Positions 33,301 to 43,566 of a stretch of DNA of 64,000 nucleotides are shown one piece after another. Under the pieces are notes generated by a model that searched no databases, was not told the origin of the DNA, and saw nothing but the letters and a program-made list of their open reading frames with translations. The DNA comes from Hypoxylon rubiginosum (Eukaryota > Ascomycota > Sordariomycetes > Xylariales > Hypoxylaceae): assembly GCA_902806565.1 (NCBI GenBank), contig CADCXA010000053.1:930001-994000 (forward strand), read 5' to 3'. The position numbers and the translations under genes are program-made. Within the stretch, counting starts at the first letter, position 1. Each line of letters opens with the position of its first letter.

Positions 33301-33385
33301 AGGGTATTGCTTAGATCGGGCGAGCCGTTCTTTTCCCGATTCTGTAGTTTGGGTTTTGATCCCGACTGGCCGAAGAAAGGGGAAG
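27340..33385. other. 6-kb stretch without recognisable genes
   Basis: No frame longer than about 150 codons and none with family features. From about 28820 to 30350 the plus strand is strongly pyrimidine-rich (CT tracts, and CCAATCAAAC near 28885), as in promoter/5' UTR DNA. Between 30240 and 30290 an imperfect hairpin (GAAATTTTTTTC / GAAAAATTTTC) occurs. A perfect GACCGG-N6-CCGGTC palindrome is at 32378-32395. It may hold long UTRs of TBP or the A-T-R-R gene, or ncRNA, but none is provable here. Confidence 0.45.
32378..32395. promoter_or_regulatory. CGG-N6-CCG palindrome, possible Zn2Cys6 site
   Basis: A perfect 6-bp inverted repeat, GACCGG then CCGGTC, is separated by AATGGG and so contains CGG-N6-CCG, the spacing used by Ppr1/UaY-type binuclear zinc regulators. 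It lies about 1 kb upstream of the A-T-R-R gene. Functional use is unproven. Confidence 0.25.
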
Positions 33386-36300
33386 ATGACTGTAATTGAT
33401 ACTAGCAAGGATTTGTCCGCACTCTTCGTGCGGCAGGTGAAGGCTACGCCGGATGCCATAGCCTTGGAAGATGGACCCACGGCATTAACATACGTCGAGC
33501 TCGATCGAAAGGTCGATGCCCTCGCTACTCGGCTTCGTCGTGACAGAGTTGGTCGTGATGCCCTCGTCGGCGTCTTGCTTGGACGAAGTGCCGACTACGT
33601 GATTTCTTGCCTCGCGGCGCTTCGCGCTGGTGGAGCATTCTTGGTTCTCGAACTTGCTTATCCACCGAGTCTCCTGGCCGATGTACTCGAAGATGCCAGA
33701 CCGACCGTGGTGATCACTCACATAGCTCACGCCGGCAAAGTGAAGTCTGGCACCCCTTTAATTATACTTGATGACAAATCGACAGATACGGACGGCGTTG
33801 CCCTGTCGGATGGAACGGTTGAGAATCTACCCCCGTTACCCTCTGAAGACGACTTAGAGAAGCTCGCATTTGTCTCGTATTCGTCCGGCACCACGGGGAA
33901 ACCAAAAGGAATCGCAAACCCGCATAGGGCAGCTGTTCTATCATACGACTTACGATTTGGCTTAAGCGACCTGAAACCGGGCGATCGTGTAGCCTGCAAT
34001 GTTTTCTTTGTCTGGGAAATTCTGCGCCCCTTACTGCGCGGAGCGACTGTGGTTACTGTCCCGGACGAGACAAGTTATGATCCTGTCGCTCTTGTTGAAC
34101 TGCTTCGTTCGAAGAATATCACGGAAACCCTCATGACCCCGACTTTACTTGCAACAGTATTATCTCGGCATTCTCAGCTTGGAACCCGTGTTCCTAATCT
34201 GCGTACTGTGTGGCTCAATGGCGAGGTCGTGACGACTGACCTCGCGCGCCGCGGCCTAAAAGCCCTTCCCAACGCACGTCTACTGAATTGCTACAGCGCT
34301 AGTGAAACCCACGAAATTTCTTGCGGAGATATAAGGGAGATGTTTGATGATGAAGCTCGTGTCGTTCCTGTTGGCCCTCCTTTGGATCCGGAGCACACGT
34401 ACATACTTGACGAAGAGGGCAAGAAGGTCGAGTCGGGAGTAAGCGGCGAGCTCTTCGTCGGCGGAAAGCTTCTGGCGCGCGGATATCTTAACTTGCCGGA
34501 GGCAACCGCAAAGGCATTTACCGATGATCCGTTCAGTCAGACTCCCGGAGCTCGGATGTATAGGACCGGCGATACGGCGCGAATACTTCCTTCGGGCCTT
34601 CTAGAGATCACTGGCCGTGTGGGGGCCATGATCAAAATCAGGGGTTATAGCGTGCAGCCACCAGCCGTGGAGAACGCTATCATAAAGCACCTTGCCGTTC
34701 GTAACTGTGCCGTGGTCGCCCATGGAGACGGCCTTGATCGCCAACTCCTTGCCTACATTGTACCTGACGAAGAGGAGTCTGGGGACCGAATTGCCGTGAA
34801 GATTGACGAGGCGGGATTCAGTCCGGCTGCCCGACGGGCGTTATCTGAACAACTAGCACACTACATGATCCCGACTCTTTGGGTTGAACTAGATAGTCTG
34901 CCTACCCACGAAGTGTCTGGGAAAGTTGACCTTAAACGACTTCCCCCACCGACTAAGTCACGAAGCCCTAACTCGTCGACTGGTCCCGGTCAAAATGGCA
35001 ATCGTAATCAGAAGATAACCATCGAGGACATCGCGAAGACGTGGGCTGTGGTTCTCGGCATGCCCTACAAATCTGTGATACAGCAGGAACATGGCTTTTT
35101 CGACCTGGGTGGGCATTCCTTGGCTCTCGTAGACCTAGTTACGAGACTGACGGGTGCCTATGGGTTTCCTGTACCTCTCGGACGCCTCGCCGGAAATCCG
35201 ACGCTTCAGGGGCATCTGGAAGTTGTCTGTGATGCCCGGGATGGACACACCGCAGCAGTGCAGGCCGACTTGCCCGCCGTGTTACGTGCCGACTCTATTC
35301 TTCCGCCCGAGATAAAACCTTCAGGCGCAAAGATGCAACGTCTCAGCGATGCGGATACAGTCTTGCTGACTGGCACAACAGGGTTCTTGGGCGCTTTCTT
35401 GCTGAGCACTATCTTGGAAACTACTTCGGCGCAGGTTATATGCCTCGTTCGCTTTGCTGACCTTTCGAGCGGCAACGAATCCGCCAGTATCGCAAGAATC
35501 CGCAAGAATCTTCTCGACCTAGGTTTATGGAATGACTCGATTCTGGATCGTATTGAAGTATTACCGGCAAACTTAGCCCGGAAGCGCTTTGGACTCTCAC
35601 CTGAAAGCTTCGAGAACTTGGCGGCTCGCGTCCAGGTCATAATCCATGCTGCTGCCACGGTCAATCTCGTTTACCCGTATGCTGCCATGCAGGGTGCTAA
35701 CGTCTTTGGAACCCGAGAGATTTTACGTCTTGCGTGCCAAGGCGGCGCGACTGTTCACCACATCTCTACGAATGGTGTATTACCGCCGTCGGTCGAAGGC
35801 TGGTCTGAAGATGCGATGTTGGATGTTACCGAGGTGCCAGAAAAGCTGCTCGATGGATATGGCCAGACGAAATGGGTGGCAGAACAACTTGTTCTCGAGG
35901 CTGCCAAACGCGGGTTGCCAGCGAGGATCTACCGCCCTGGAACTATTAGTGGTCATAGTACTTCTGGCTCTACGAACACCTACGATCTTCTTAACGCGTT
36001 GATCGTGGAGTCGCTTCAGCTGGGACATGCGCCAGATATTGAAGGTTGGTATGCGGAGATGACTCCCGTCGACTTTGTCAGCAAGGCAATTACATCACTT
36101 GCCGATCTTGTTGATACGGAGCAGCACGTCTTCCACCTTGGCGAGCCGTCCCCAGTGCCTACCAAGGACGTCTTTGGGATACTTGGCGAGCTCGGATACC
36201 CGACGAAGCCGCTTGGATGGGACGAATGGGTCGGTTTGTGGGAAGAGAAGCGGGGATCTAACAAGGGAGATAACATCTTCACTGTTGACATCCTCCGCCG

Positions 36301-37252
36301 TGGCATGCCTACTGTTGACTTCCTGAAGTGGGTCACCGTTCTAAAGGATCCCGCAACAGGGCCTGCTCTGACCAAGATCGGCCTTCAACGCCCTAAAGTT
36401 GACAACAAGCTGCTTGAGACCTACGCCCGTCACTTCTGTGCTCGGGGCTGGTTACCACGTGCTCCCCGACGGACCCAAATCAACGGAGTCTCACAGCTCT
36501 CAAAGCGCGGCCCGCTGGCCGGCCGTGTCGCAGTCATCACGGGAGCGTCATCGGGCATCGGAGCTGCCGTAGCCACGGCCCTAGCTAGGGAGGGCGCCAG
36601 CGTAGCAATCGCCGCCCGACGCACCGAGGCGCTCGAGTCCCTCAAGACGAAGCTCGCCGCAACCGGAAGCAAGGTGCTGGTCCAGAAAACGGACGTCACG
36701 GACCGGAAGCAGGTCGAGTCGCTCATGCGGGCCACGGCCGAGCAGCTCGGGCCGATCGACATCCTCGTCTGCTGCGCCGGCGTCATGTACTACACGATGA
36801 TGGCGAACGCGCACGTGGACGAGTGGGAGCGGACGGTGGACGTCAACTGCAAGGGCCTGCTGCACTGCCTCGGGGCTGCGGTGCCGCCGATGCTGTCGCG
36901 CGGCTCCGGCGGCCACGTCGTCGCCATCTCGTCCGACGCCGGGCGCAAGGTGTTTCCCGGGCTCGGCGTGTACTCGGCCAGCAAGTTCTTCGTCGAGGCC
37001 GCGCTGCAGAGCCTGCGCCTCGAGACGGCCGGCTCGGGCTTGCGCGTCACGTCCGTGCAGCCGGGCAACACGGCCACGGACCTGCTGTCCATGTCGACCG
37101 ACGCCGAGGCCGTCAAGAAGTACGGCGAGCCTACCGGCGCTAAGGTCCTGCACCCGGACGAGGTCGCCGAGGCCATCGTCTACGCGCTGAGGCAGCCGGC
37201 CCACGTGGCTGTTAACGAGGTCCTGATCGAGCCTAGGGACGAGCCGATCTAG
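33386..37252 (+). CDS. NRPS-like A-T-R1-R2 enzyme, glycine betaine reductase (ATRR) type
   Basis: An intronless frame encodes 1288 residues from ATG 33386; the frame is open further upstream, but MTVIDTSKDLSALFVRQ is a sensible start. Domains in order: adenylation (A3 YSSGTTGKPKG near residue 165; A5 NCYSASETHE near 301; A7 YRTGD near 391; A10 Lys in SGKVDLKRLP near 511); thiolation (DLGGHSLALVD, Ser near 577); thioester reductase R1 (LLTGTTGFLGAF near 661; YGQTK near 824); classical SDR R2 (VITGASSGIGAAVA near 1049; YSASK near 1195). There is no condensation domain. This four-domain order is that of the fungal ATRR described as reducing glycine betaine through the aldehyde to choline with NADPH; the specificity here is inferred from architecture. 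The R2 part is markedly richer in G+C (43 of 60 in line 36841) than the A domain (30 of 60 in line 34081). Confidence 0.88.
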   Translation: MTVIDTSKDLSALFVRQVKATPDAIALEDGPTALTYVELDRKVDALATRLRRDRVGRDALVGVLLGRSADYVISCLAALRAGGAFLVLELAYPPSLLADVLEDARPTVVITHIAHAGKVKSGTPLIILDDKSTDTDGVALSDGTVENLPPLPSEDDLEKLAFVSYSSGTTGKPKGIANPHRAAVLSYDLRFGLSDLKPGDRVACNVFFVWEILRPLLRGATVVTVPDETSYDPVALVELLRSKNITETLMTPTLLATVLSRHSQLGTRVPNLRTVWLNGEVVTTDLARRGLKALPNARLLNCYSASETHEISCGDIREMFDDEARVVPVGPPLDPEHTYILDEEGKKVESGVSGELFVGGKLLARGYLNLPEATAKAFTDDPFSQTPGARMYRTGDTARILPSGLLEITGRVGAMIKIRGYSVQPPAVENAIIKHLAVRNCAVVAHGDGLDRQLLAYIVPDEEESGDRIAVKIDEAGFSPAARRALSEQLAHYMIPTLWVELDSLPTHEVSGKVDLKRLPPPTKSRSPNSSTGPGQNGNRNQKITIEDIAKTWAVVLGMPYKSVIQQEHGFFDLGGHSLALVDLVTRLTGAYGFPVPLGRLAGNPTLQGHLEVVCDARDGHTAAVQADLPAVLRADSILPPEIKPSGAKMQRLSDADTVLLTGTTGFLGAFLLSTILETTSAQVICLVRFADLSSGNESASIARIRKNLLDLGLWNDSILDRIEVLPANLARKRFGLSPESFENLAARVQVIIHAAATVNLVYPYAAMQGANVFGTREILRLACQGGATVHHISTNGVLPPSVEGWSEDAMLDVTEVPEKLLDGYGQTKWVAEQLVLEAAKRGLPARIYRPGTISGHSTSGSTNTYDLLNALIVESLQLGHAPDIEGWYAEMTPVDFVSKAITSLADLVDTEQHVFHLGEPSPVPTKDVFGILGELGYPTKPLGWDEWVGLWEEKRGSNKGDNIFTVDILRRGMPTVDFLKWVTVLKDPATGPALTKIGLQRPKVDNKLLETYARHFCARGWLPRAPRRTQINGVSQLSKRGPLAGRVAVITGASSGIGAAVATALAREGASVAIAARRTEALESLKTKLAATGSKVLVQKTDVTDRKQVESLMRATAEQLGPIDILVCCAGVMYYTMMANAHVDEWERTVDVNCKGLLHCLGAAVPPMLSRGSGGHVVAISSDAGRKVFPGLGVYSASKFFVEAALQSLRLETAGSGLRVTSVQPGNTATDLLSMSTDAEAVKKYGEPTGAKVLHPDEVAEAIVYALRQPAHVAVNEVLIEPRDEPI

Positions 37253-37969
37253 GAGTAAGGGGGTGAGGAATGACATTCGGGATTGTCGAAACGAAGTATG
37301 CGATCTTACGAGAGAAGGAACTTGTATTAGTATCTTCTAATACTGTGAATTCGTGCCTATATATTTCTCGAAAATACTTGATGGATCTGGATTTTGCATT
37401 AGGTTAGGTAGAGATTCGAGATTTGGGGGCATCTTTGTTAGTATGTAGAAAGGATGACTTAGATGGTTCATTAATGGAGACTAGATGGGTAACTTGACAG
37501 ATACACGTAATAAAGCATGCTCGAGGTGATATGGGAACAAAATGAACTATTGTACGACTTTGAATGAGACAAGACAAGACAAAATGCTGCTCTAGTTGTC
37601 AAGCGCGCCACACATATCACTTCACTTTGAAACGAGTCTTGCCATTTTGAATCCCCACATCCACACCCTCTTTATTGACGTTCTTGTTTGAATAAAAATA
37701 AAAAGTTCGTGATAGGCGCTGAACCGGAGGCCGTAACCGATTCCCAACGCCTACCCGTCCCACATAATAGTTTCCCTGAGGCGCGAGAATGATAACACGC
37801 TTCCGTACATGTCTAGACTAGCTAGAAGAAAGATCCCAAGGCTCGCTTCCCAATACCGAGCTCGCCGCGAAGAACCATATAAAAAACCCATGTCTATGCC
37901 TATATATTTACAACAATTGCCTCCTACTCCTCCCGAGTTCTCCGGAAGGTTGGCAGCACAAAAGTGCGC
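37253..37969. other. Convergent intergenic, nothing recognised
   Basis: This is the 3' space between the A-T-R-R gene and the small secreted protein gene. AT-leaning UTR-like sequence, no gene. Confidence 0.55.
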
Positions 37970-38486
37970 TTAAGGAAGGAGTCCTTGTAGGAGGCCTTGC
38001 AGACCGCCCTGCTTCTGGGCGGCGGCATCGCCAGCCTGGGCACCGGCAGCACCGGCCGCGTCTTTGTTGGCTCCGCCGAGGAGCTCTCCGAGTAGGTCGG
38101 TGAGCGCGTTACCGTCTTGCTGCTGGTCCGCGGCGGCGGCGCCGTCTTGCGCGTTGGCGTTGGCTTTGCCCTTCTTCTTGCCGGCATTGTCCGTGCTGTT
38201 GGCAGCGGCGCCGGCATCTACGGCAGCGGCAGTTCCGTTTGCGGCAGCGCTGTTCTGGCCCTTCTGCTTCTTGTGCTTGGGGTACCGAACCTCGAGAGCT
38301 GTGGGGATAGCTGGTCAGCATCAAAACGTTGCCAGCGGGAGAGCACACTTTTTACATACCTTGTTCATGGGGAGCGCGGGGCTGGACGGGTACACTGAGA
38401 GCCTCGCCGATAGGCTGGTGAGGCATGGAGGCGACGATAGAGGCACCGGCGGCCAGGACCATGATGATAGTTCCAAAGGTCTTCAT
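37970..38486 (-). CDS. Small secreted Ala/Lys/Gln-rich protein
   Basis: Exon 1 is 38486-38360 and exon 2 is 38298-37970. The intron 38359-38299 (61 nt) starts GTATGT and ends CCCACAG, with GCTGAC as a likely branch site. The protein is 151 residues. The N-terminus MKTFGTIIMVLAAGASIVAS is a typical signal peptide. The mature part starts around MPHQPIGEALS, contains a basic patch (YPKHKKQKG) and a second one (GKKKGKAN), then an Ala/Gly/Gln-rich low-complexity region with LTDLLGELLGG, and ends QGGLQGLLQGLLP. No cysteines occur in the mature part. I recognise no family. It may be a cell-wall or secreted protein, or an effector-like protein; this is inference from the signal peptide and size. Confidence 0.72.
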
Positions 38487-40809
38487 GTTGAAAGAGTGTA
38501 TATCCAGATACCTAACAGAGAAAAAGGAGTGGTAGAATGTAAAAGATTTGAAGATAAACACTAAGTAATACAGTAAAGAAGGTATGAGCACAGCTTCACA
38601 TAGAAAGGTTAGCTAATTCTGGGTCATGCCAAGTCGGAATATTCGAGTTGACCTACCTCTTCGAACAAGAAACGACCAAGAAAGGAATGGTTGACGGATG
38701 GGATTGATGTAGATGGGTGATGTAATAGGAAAAGGTTAGATTAGACTGGACGGGAGAGGCCAATATTTATGGTGAATTGGAGTATATTGATCTTTCGACG
38801 AACTTGGCCATCCCGTCATCGACTGGCATATTGACACAAGGGTGTTTAGGTTGACAGTCACATCTCAACTATTCTAAAATAGCGCAGCAATGCTCGAGGA
38901 CAAGGCATCGCTTCTGTAACTCTAAGATATCGTAACATCAAAACTCCCAAGAAACACAGGGAATAAGGTATCGAAACGAGGTTGTCATTGGGCAGAGGAG
39001 GTTGTAGACCCACCGAGACCAAACACGTCGAGAAGAAATCCCGTCCCACCCAAAACATGGGTGAGGTTAGGCGAAGATAGAATTAAGATCAACGGTTTGG
39101 CAGATCATATGGGACATATGGGACTGCGGTGAGGAGACGGGGGGAGAGTAGTGGTCTAAAGTCTCCAGACTTGGAGTAACTCTGGGGAAAATCAATTAGG
39201 AGATCCTTGGGAGATCCCAAAGGGTTGAAACTTAAGATGCCAAGGACCGGTGGAGACCGTCTGGACGCTTTGAGGCTCTCGACTCCTTCGGTAGCGGGAG
39301 CCTCAGACGTCGGACGCGGCAGATCAAACGAGCCTCAGACGAAAGTGCCATGGGCGCCAACCACGAGAATGCAACCTAACAGCCTAACAGAGTAGCATAG
39401 CAATCACGTGCAACGGGGGAAATACTCACCAAGCTCTAGCAGGGCTCTAACAGGCAGACAGGGCACCTGAGCGCCCAGACAAGGTTGGCAAGGGTCACGA
39501 TCGAAGGGAAGAGGTGCTTCCGGTTGCAACCAGGAGTTCCCAGGATTGTGGAAAAACACGTGCTAAATCGAAGGGAAATGGGCCCAGAATAGCAACCAGG
39601 TCGCAAAAAAACAAGCTTTTCTTCGGACTGGGGATCTGATCTGGCATTCTGGCAGTCTGGGAGTCTGGCATTCTGGCAGTCTGGCAGTCTGGCAGTCTGG
39701 GTCCCAGAAGAAAAAGGTGGCTGTGTACGAAGTAAAGTGACAGTGATTTGAGATGTCCTGGATGTCGCATGGGAGAAGAAACGTATCAGACGCCTGAATA
39801 GCGGTAATAACCCGGGGCGCCTATGACCTTTTGTGATGATGATGGATATGATGAGTATTTCTGTCTATCTGTTAAAACACAAACGATGTGACCTCATCAA
39901 ATTGCTCCGTGTTGATGTTGATGTCGACGACACTGAAAAACATAGCGTCGATCACTGCGGCGCTCCTGAGCAGCAAACCATCTGTGCGGTAATGGTGGTA
40001 ATGATCTCAACGGTATAGCTGTAGATCTTCATTTCGTTTCTACGACGCTGAAAAAGCTTCGCCGGAGATCAAGCCAAGGAAAATCATGGCATGAAGAATT
40101 GATCGCTTCGATATGATTGCTGCTCTTATGTAGGTCAGAGCATTCAAAGCGTTGTGGTTTCTAACGATCATGAGGATCTATCAATGCGATCTCGTTGCTG
40201 GCTGTTTTAAATGGCAACTGGAAGCGCTCGTACGATTGACGCTTAGGGTGTCGCACACCTGAATATTCGTCGTTGTCGGTCATTCCGAATAGTCATCACG
40301 AATTGAAGACATTCCAGTTGTCGATTTTAATGAGAGCTGAGTTGAACATGCCAAATTCCATATTTTTTAGATTCGAGATTCCTCTCTACCCGCACTTTTC
40401 CACTGTGAACATCCACTGGAGAGGCTTCCTAATGGCAAAAAGATGATAGGCTGAAATGATATTCCGACCGCGGCCTAAAGTTTCTAGGGCGGCTTACAGC
40501 GGGCTTGTGTCCAATGAATGGCGAGTATTACCTCGGCAGCTCGGGTCAAACTGCGCTACAGTTTTTTTTTCTTTTTTTCTTTTTTTCTTCCAGCGCTTGT
40601 ACGGATAGGATGTACCTAGCAGCTTGATGTCATCACAACTTTTACCATTAGCTCTCCGCCGTCGAAGAGCATTTCCTCATCTTGCCACCGATTACAAACG
40701 ACAACTCTGTTCAACAGTGTCTTGTGTCTTGTCTCACACTTATGGCGGCTAGAATACGGTGACGAGTAGGTAGCCTTTGACAACTCCAGCCTCTGAAGAT
40801 TGGGAAAAC
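38487..40809. other. Divergent intergenic region with an 8-bp tandem repeat
   Basis: It lies between the small secreted protein gene and the ETF-QO gene. It holds the CTGGCAGT repeat at 39641-39704 and T-rich runs near 40560-40590. No coding region is supported. Confidence 0.5.
39641..39704. repeat. 8-bp tandem repeat (CTGGCAGT and variants) x8
   Basis: Eight consecutive 8-bp units: four CTGGCAGT, two CTGGCATT, one CTGGGAGT and a final CTGGGTCC. It lies in a gene-free region. Confidence 0.9.
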
Positions 40810-42872
40810 ATGTCCACCTCGGCCCCGCTACGTATCCTCGCACGACGGAGTGCTCCGTCAATCCGGTCAAAGGCCCCTAGAAGCGCGTGCAATACTTCGT
40901 ATTCTTCCAGGTCGTTAGCAGCCTCGCCCCGACGACGATGTAATGCTGCAGCCGTTTCTCCAATTGCTAGTCCAGCCATCCGTGCTTTTAGCACCACGCG
41001 GCCCAGGCTTCTTGCTAGCGTCGATGACAGCTTCGATCCTAAAACTATCGAACGGGAGAGCGACGAGGTTGACGTCTGCATTGTCGGAGGAGGTAATGTC
41101 CCCCTAATTCTCACCTTCTAGCGCTGGCGAACTTGGCTGACAGCGGAATTATCATCAACCAGGTCCTGCCGGTTTAAGTGCTGCGATACGTCTAAAGCAA
41201 CTGGCCAACGAGAACGGCAACGAAGACTTCCGAGTTCTACTTCTGGAGAAGGCGGGCGAGATTGGCGCACATATCCTTTCTGGAGCGGTCATAAACCCCG
41301 TTGCCGTCAAGGAGCTGTTTCCGGACTGGCTCGACGAGACGAACGAGAATCGATTCGATAATGCGACACCTGCAACGTCGGACACGTTCAGATTCCTAAC
41401 GCAAAACAGATCGGTGCCATTGCCGCCCCCGCCGCAGATGAACAATCACGGCAATTATATCGTCAGTCTAAACCAATTCACGAAATGGCTTGGAGAACGT
41501 GCCGAGGAGGTTGGCGTCGAGGTATACCCGGGGTTCGCTGCGTCGGAGGTCCTTTATAAACCTGACGGCTCGGTTCTTGGTGTTGCGACAAACGACTTGG
41601 GCATAGGGCGGAATGGGAAGCCCAAGGACAATTTTGAAAGGGGAATGGAGTTCCACGCCCGAGTTACATTCTTCGCCGAGGGATGCCACGGTAGTCTTAC
41701 CAAGCAAGTTGTCAAGAAGTTTGACCTCAGAAGGGATAGTCAACATCAGACCTACGGTTTAGGACTAAAAGAGGTATGGGAAGTCGAACCGGAAAAGTTC
41801 CGCAAAGGTGAAGTTGTTCATTCTATGGGCTATCCCCTTCCATTGGACACCTACGGTGGTGGATGGCTGTACCACTTCGGCGATAACCTCGTCAGTATTG
41901 GACTTGTGGTAGCTTTGGACTATAAGAACCCATGGATGTCCCCATACGGCGAGTTTCAAAAGATGAAACAGCACCCATTATACAGGTCTGTTCTAGAAGG
42001 AGGCAAGTGTATCTCTTACGGCGCGAGGGCCCTTAGCGAGGGTGGCTTCCAGTCGATTCCTAAAGTCGCCTTTCCCGGTGGCGCCTTAATTGGCGACTCT
42101 GCTGGGTTTGTCAATGTTCCGCAAGTCAAGGGTACCCATAATGCCATGAGGACGGGCATGCTAGCTGCAGAGGCTGCTTGGAATGCATTGGCGGAGGGGA
42201 GTGAAGAGTCCGTTTTCTTATATCACTACGAGGATTCCCTCCGTAAGTCCAGCGTCTGGAAAGAGCTGAAAGAGGTTCGAAATATGCGACCCTCATTCCA
42301 GACGCCCCTAGGTGCCGTCGGTGGTGTTATGTATTCCGGTCTGGAAGCGTTCATCTTCAAGGGTCGCGTTCCTTGGACCTTGAAGCACAGGCATACCGAT
42401 TACGGTGCTACCAAACATGCCGACTCGTGCCCGAAGATCGAATATCCTAAGCCGGATGGCAAAATCACGTTCGATATCCTGACAAGTGTCTCTCGCACGG
42501 GAACCAACCACGAGGAAGACGAGCCAATCCATCTCCAGGTCAAGGATTGGGATGCCCATACCCAGGAAACATGGCCCGAATATAAGGGCTTAGAGAACCG
42601 GTTCTGCCCGGCTGGCGTTTACGAATATGTCGAAGACGATTCGAAACCGCTTGGCGTGAGGTTCCAAATCAATGCTCAAAAGTAAGTACCTCGAAGCACC
42701 TTGCTGACCTAGGCCACCTGATAGTCTTTGTTGACTGGTACCGCCATGATCTCGTGCTGACTTTGATCGTAGTTGCATCCACTGCAAAACTTGTGATATC
42801 AAGGCTCCTCACCAGGACATCAACTGGGCTGTACCCCAAGGTGGTGAAGGGCCCAAGTACTACATGACGTGA
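40810..42872 (+). CDS. Electron transfer flavoprotein-ubiquinone oxidoreductase (ETF-QO), mitochondrial
   Basis: Exons are 40810-41092, 41163-42681 and 42773-42872, with introns of 70 and 91 nt (donors GTAATG and GTAAGT). The protein is 633 residues, normal for the family. The N-terminus is Arg/Ser/Ala-rich with FSTTRPR, a mitochondrial presequence. The first intron splits the FAD loop and the join gives [18 protein letters not shown]. Further landmarks are [45 protein letters not shown] and [19 protein letters not shown]. The [4Fe-4S] ligands are in [10 protein letters not shown] and [12 protein letters not shown], the latter split off in exon 3. It passes electrons from ETF to ubiquinone in the inner membrane, draining fatty-acid, amino-acid and dimethylglycine/sarcosine oxidation. 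Confidence 0.96.
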
Positions 42873-43566
42873 GAGAAGACATACTAATCTCTCTGCATCT
42901 TGCTTTTTGGCGATATGCCCTCCCATGGATACGGCGATTAACGGCGGCGTTTACTTCATGGACCATGATGGATATGCTCGAATTCAACTTCTCGGTGTAT
43001 CATATAACATTGCATCTTTAAGATGATCTTGTCCCTACAACTGAGACAATTTACTGTATTCATGTGAATAATATATTCAACTGTATATATGCCTTATGGG
43101 CGCATGCGATAGTGGCCTTAGATGATTAGACGCAAATATTGGGGAAGCATAAAATAAACCAGGTCGAGTCAAAACTTTCCTCTGAATTACTGCTAACGAT
43201 CAAATGCGTTTTCAGGAATGGTTGAAGCGTTGAGTGGCCATCTGTAAAAGGCTCTGGTAGTAGTGAGCGATCTCAAGTAGTTGACCTCACGGACTTCACG
43301 GACCTCAAATGGCATTCTACAATAACTTATGAAGCTCAATTTAGGTTTTAAGTATTTTTGCATCTTCAGCCGTGGGTATAGTTGCAACTATAGCCGATTC
43401 CGCTACTCTAGGGTCTAGCTATACGGTTCATTTCTTATTTTCGATGTAGATTTGAACGTTTTAGGTCGTGATACTAAATACCGCTGTTAAGCGAACAAGC
43501 CACCAACTCATACAACAACAGACTTCTCCCAGCCTAGGCGGCTGGCTAGCAGGCAGGCTTCATCTC
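42873..43566. other. Convergent intergenic, nothing recognised
   Basis: This is the space between the stop of the ETF-QO gene and the stop of the DUF3445 gene. It is AT-leaning, with no gene. Confidence 0.55.

Noticed and set aside
36581..37276. 231-codon antisense frame over the R2 reductase
   Set aside because: A by-product of the high G+C codon bias of the sense gene.
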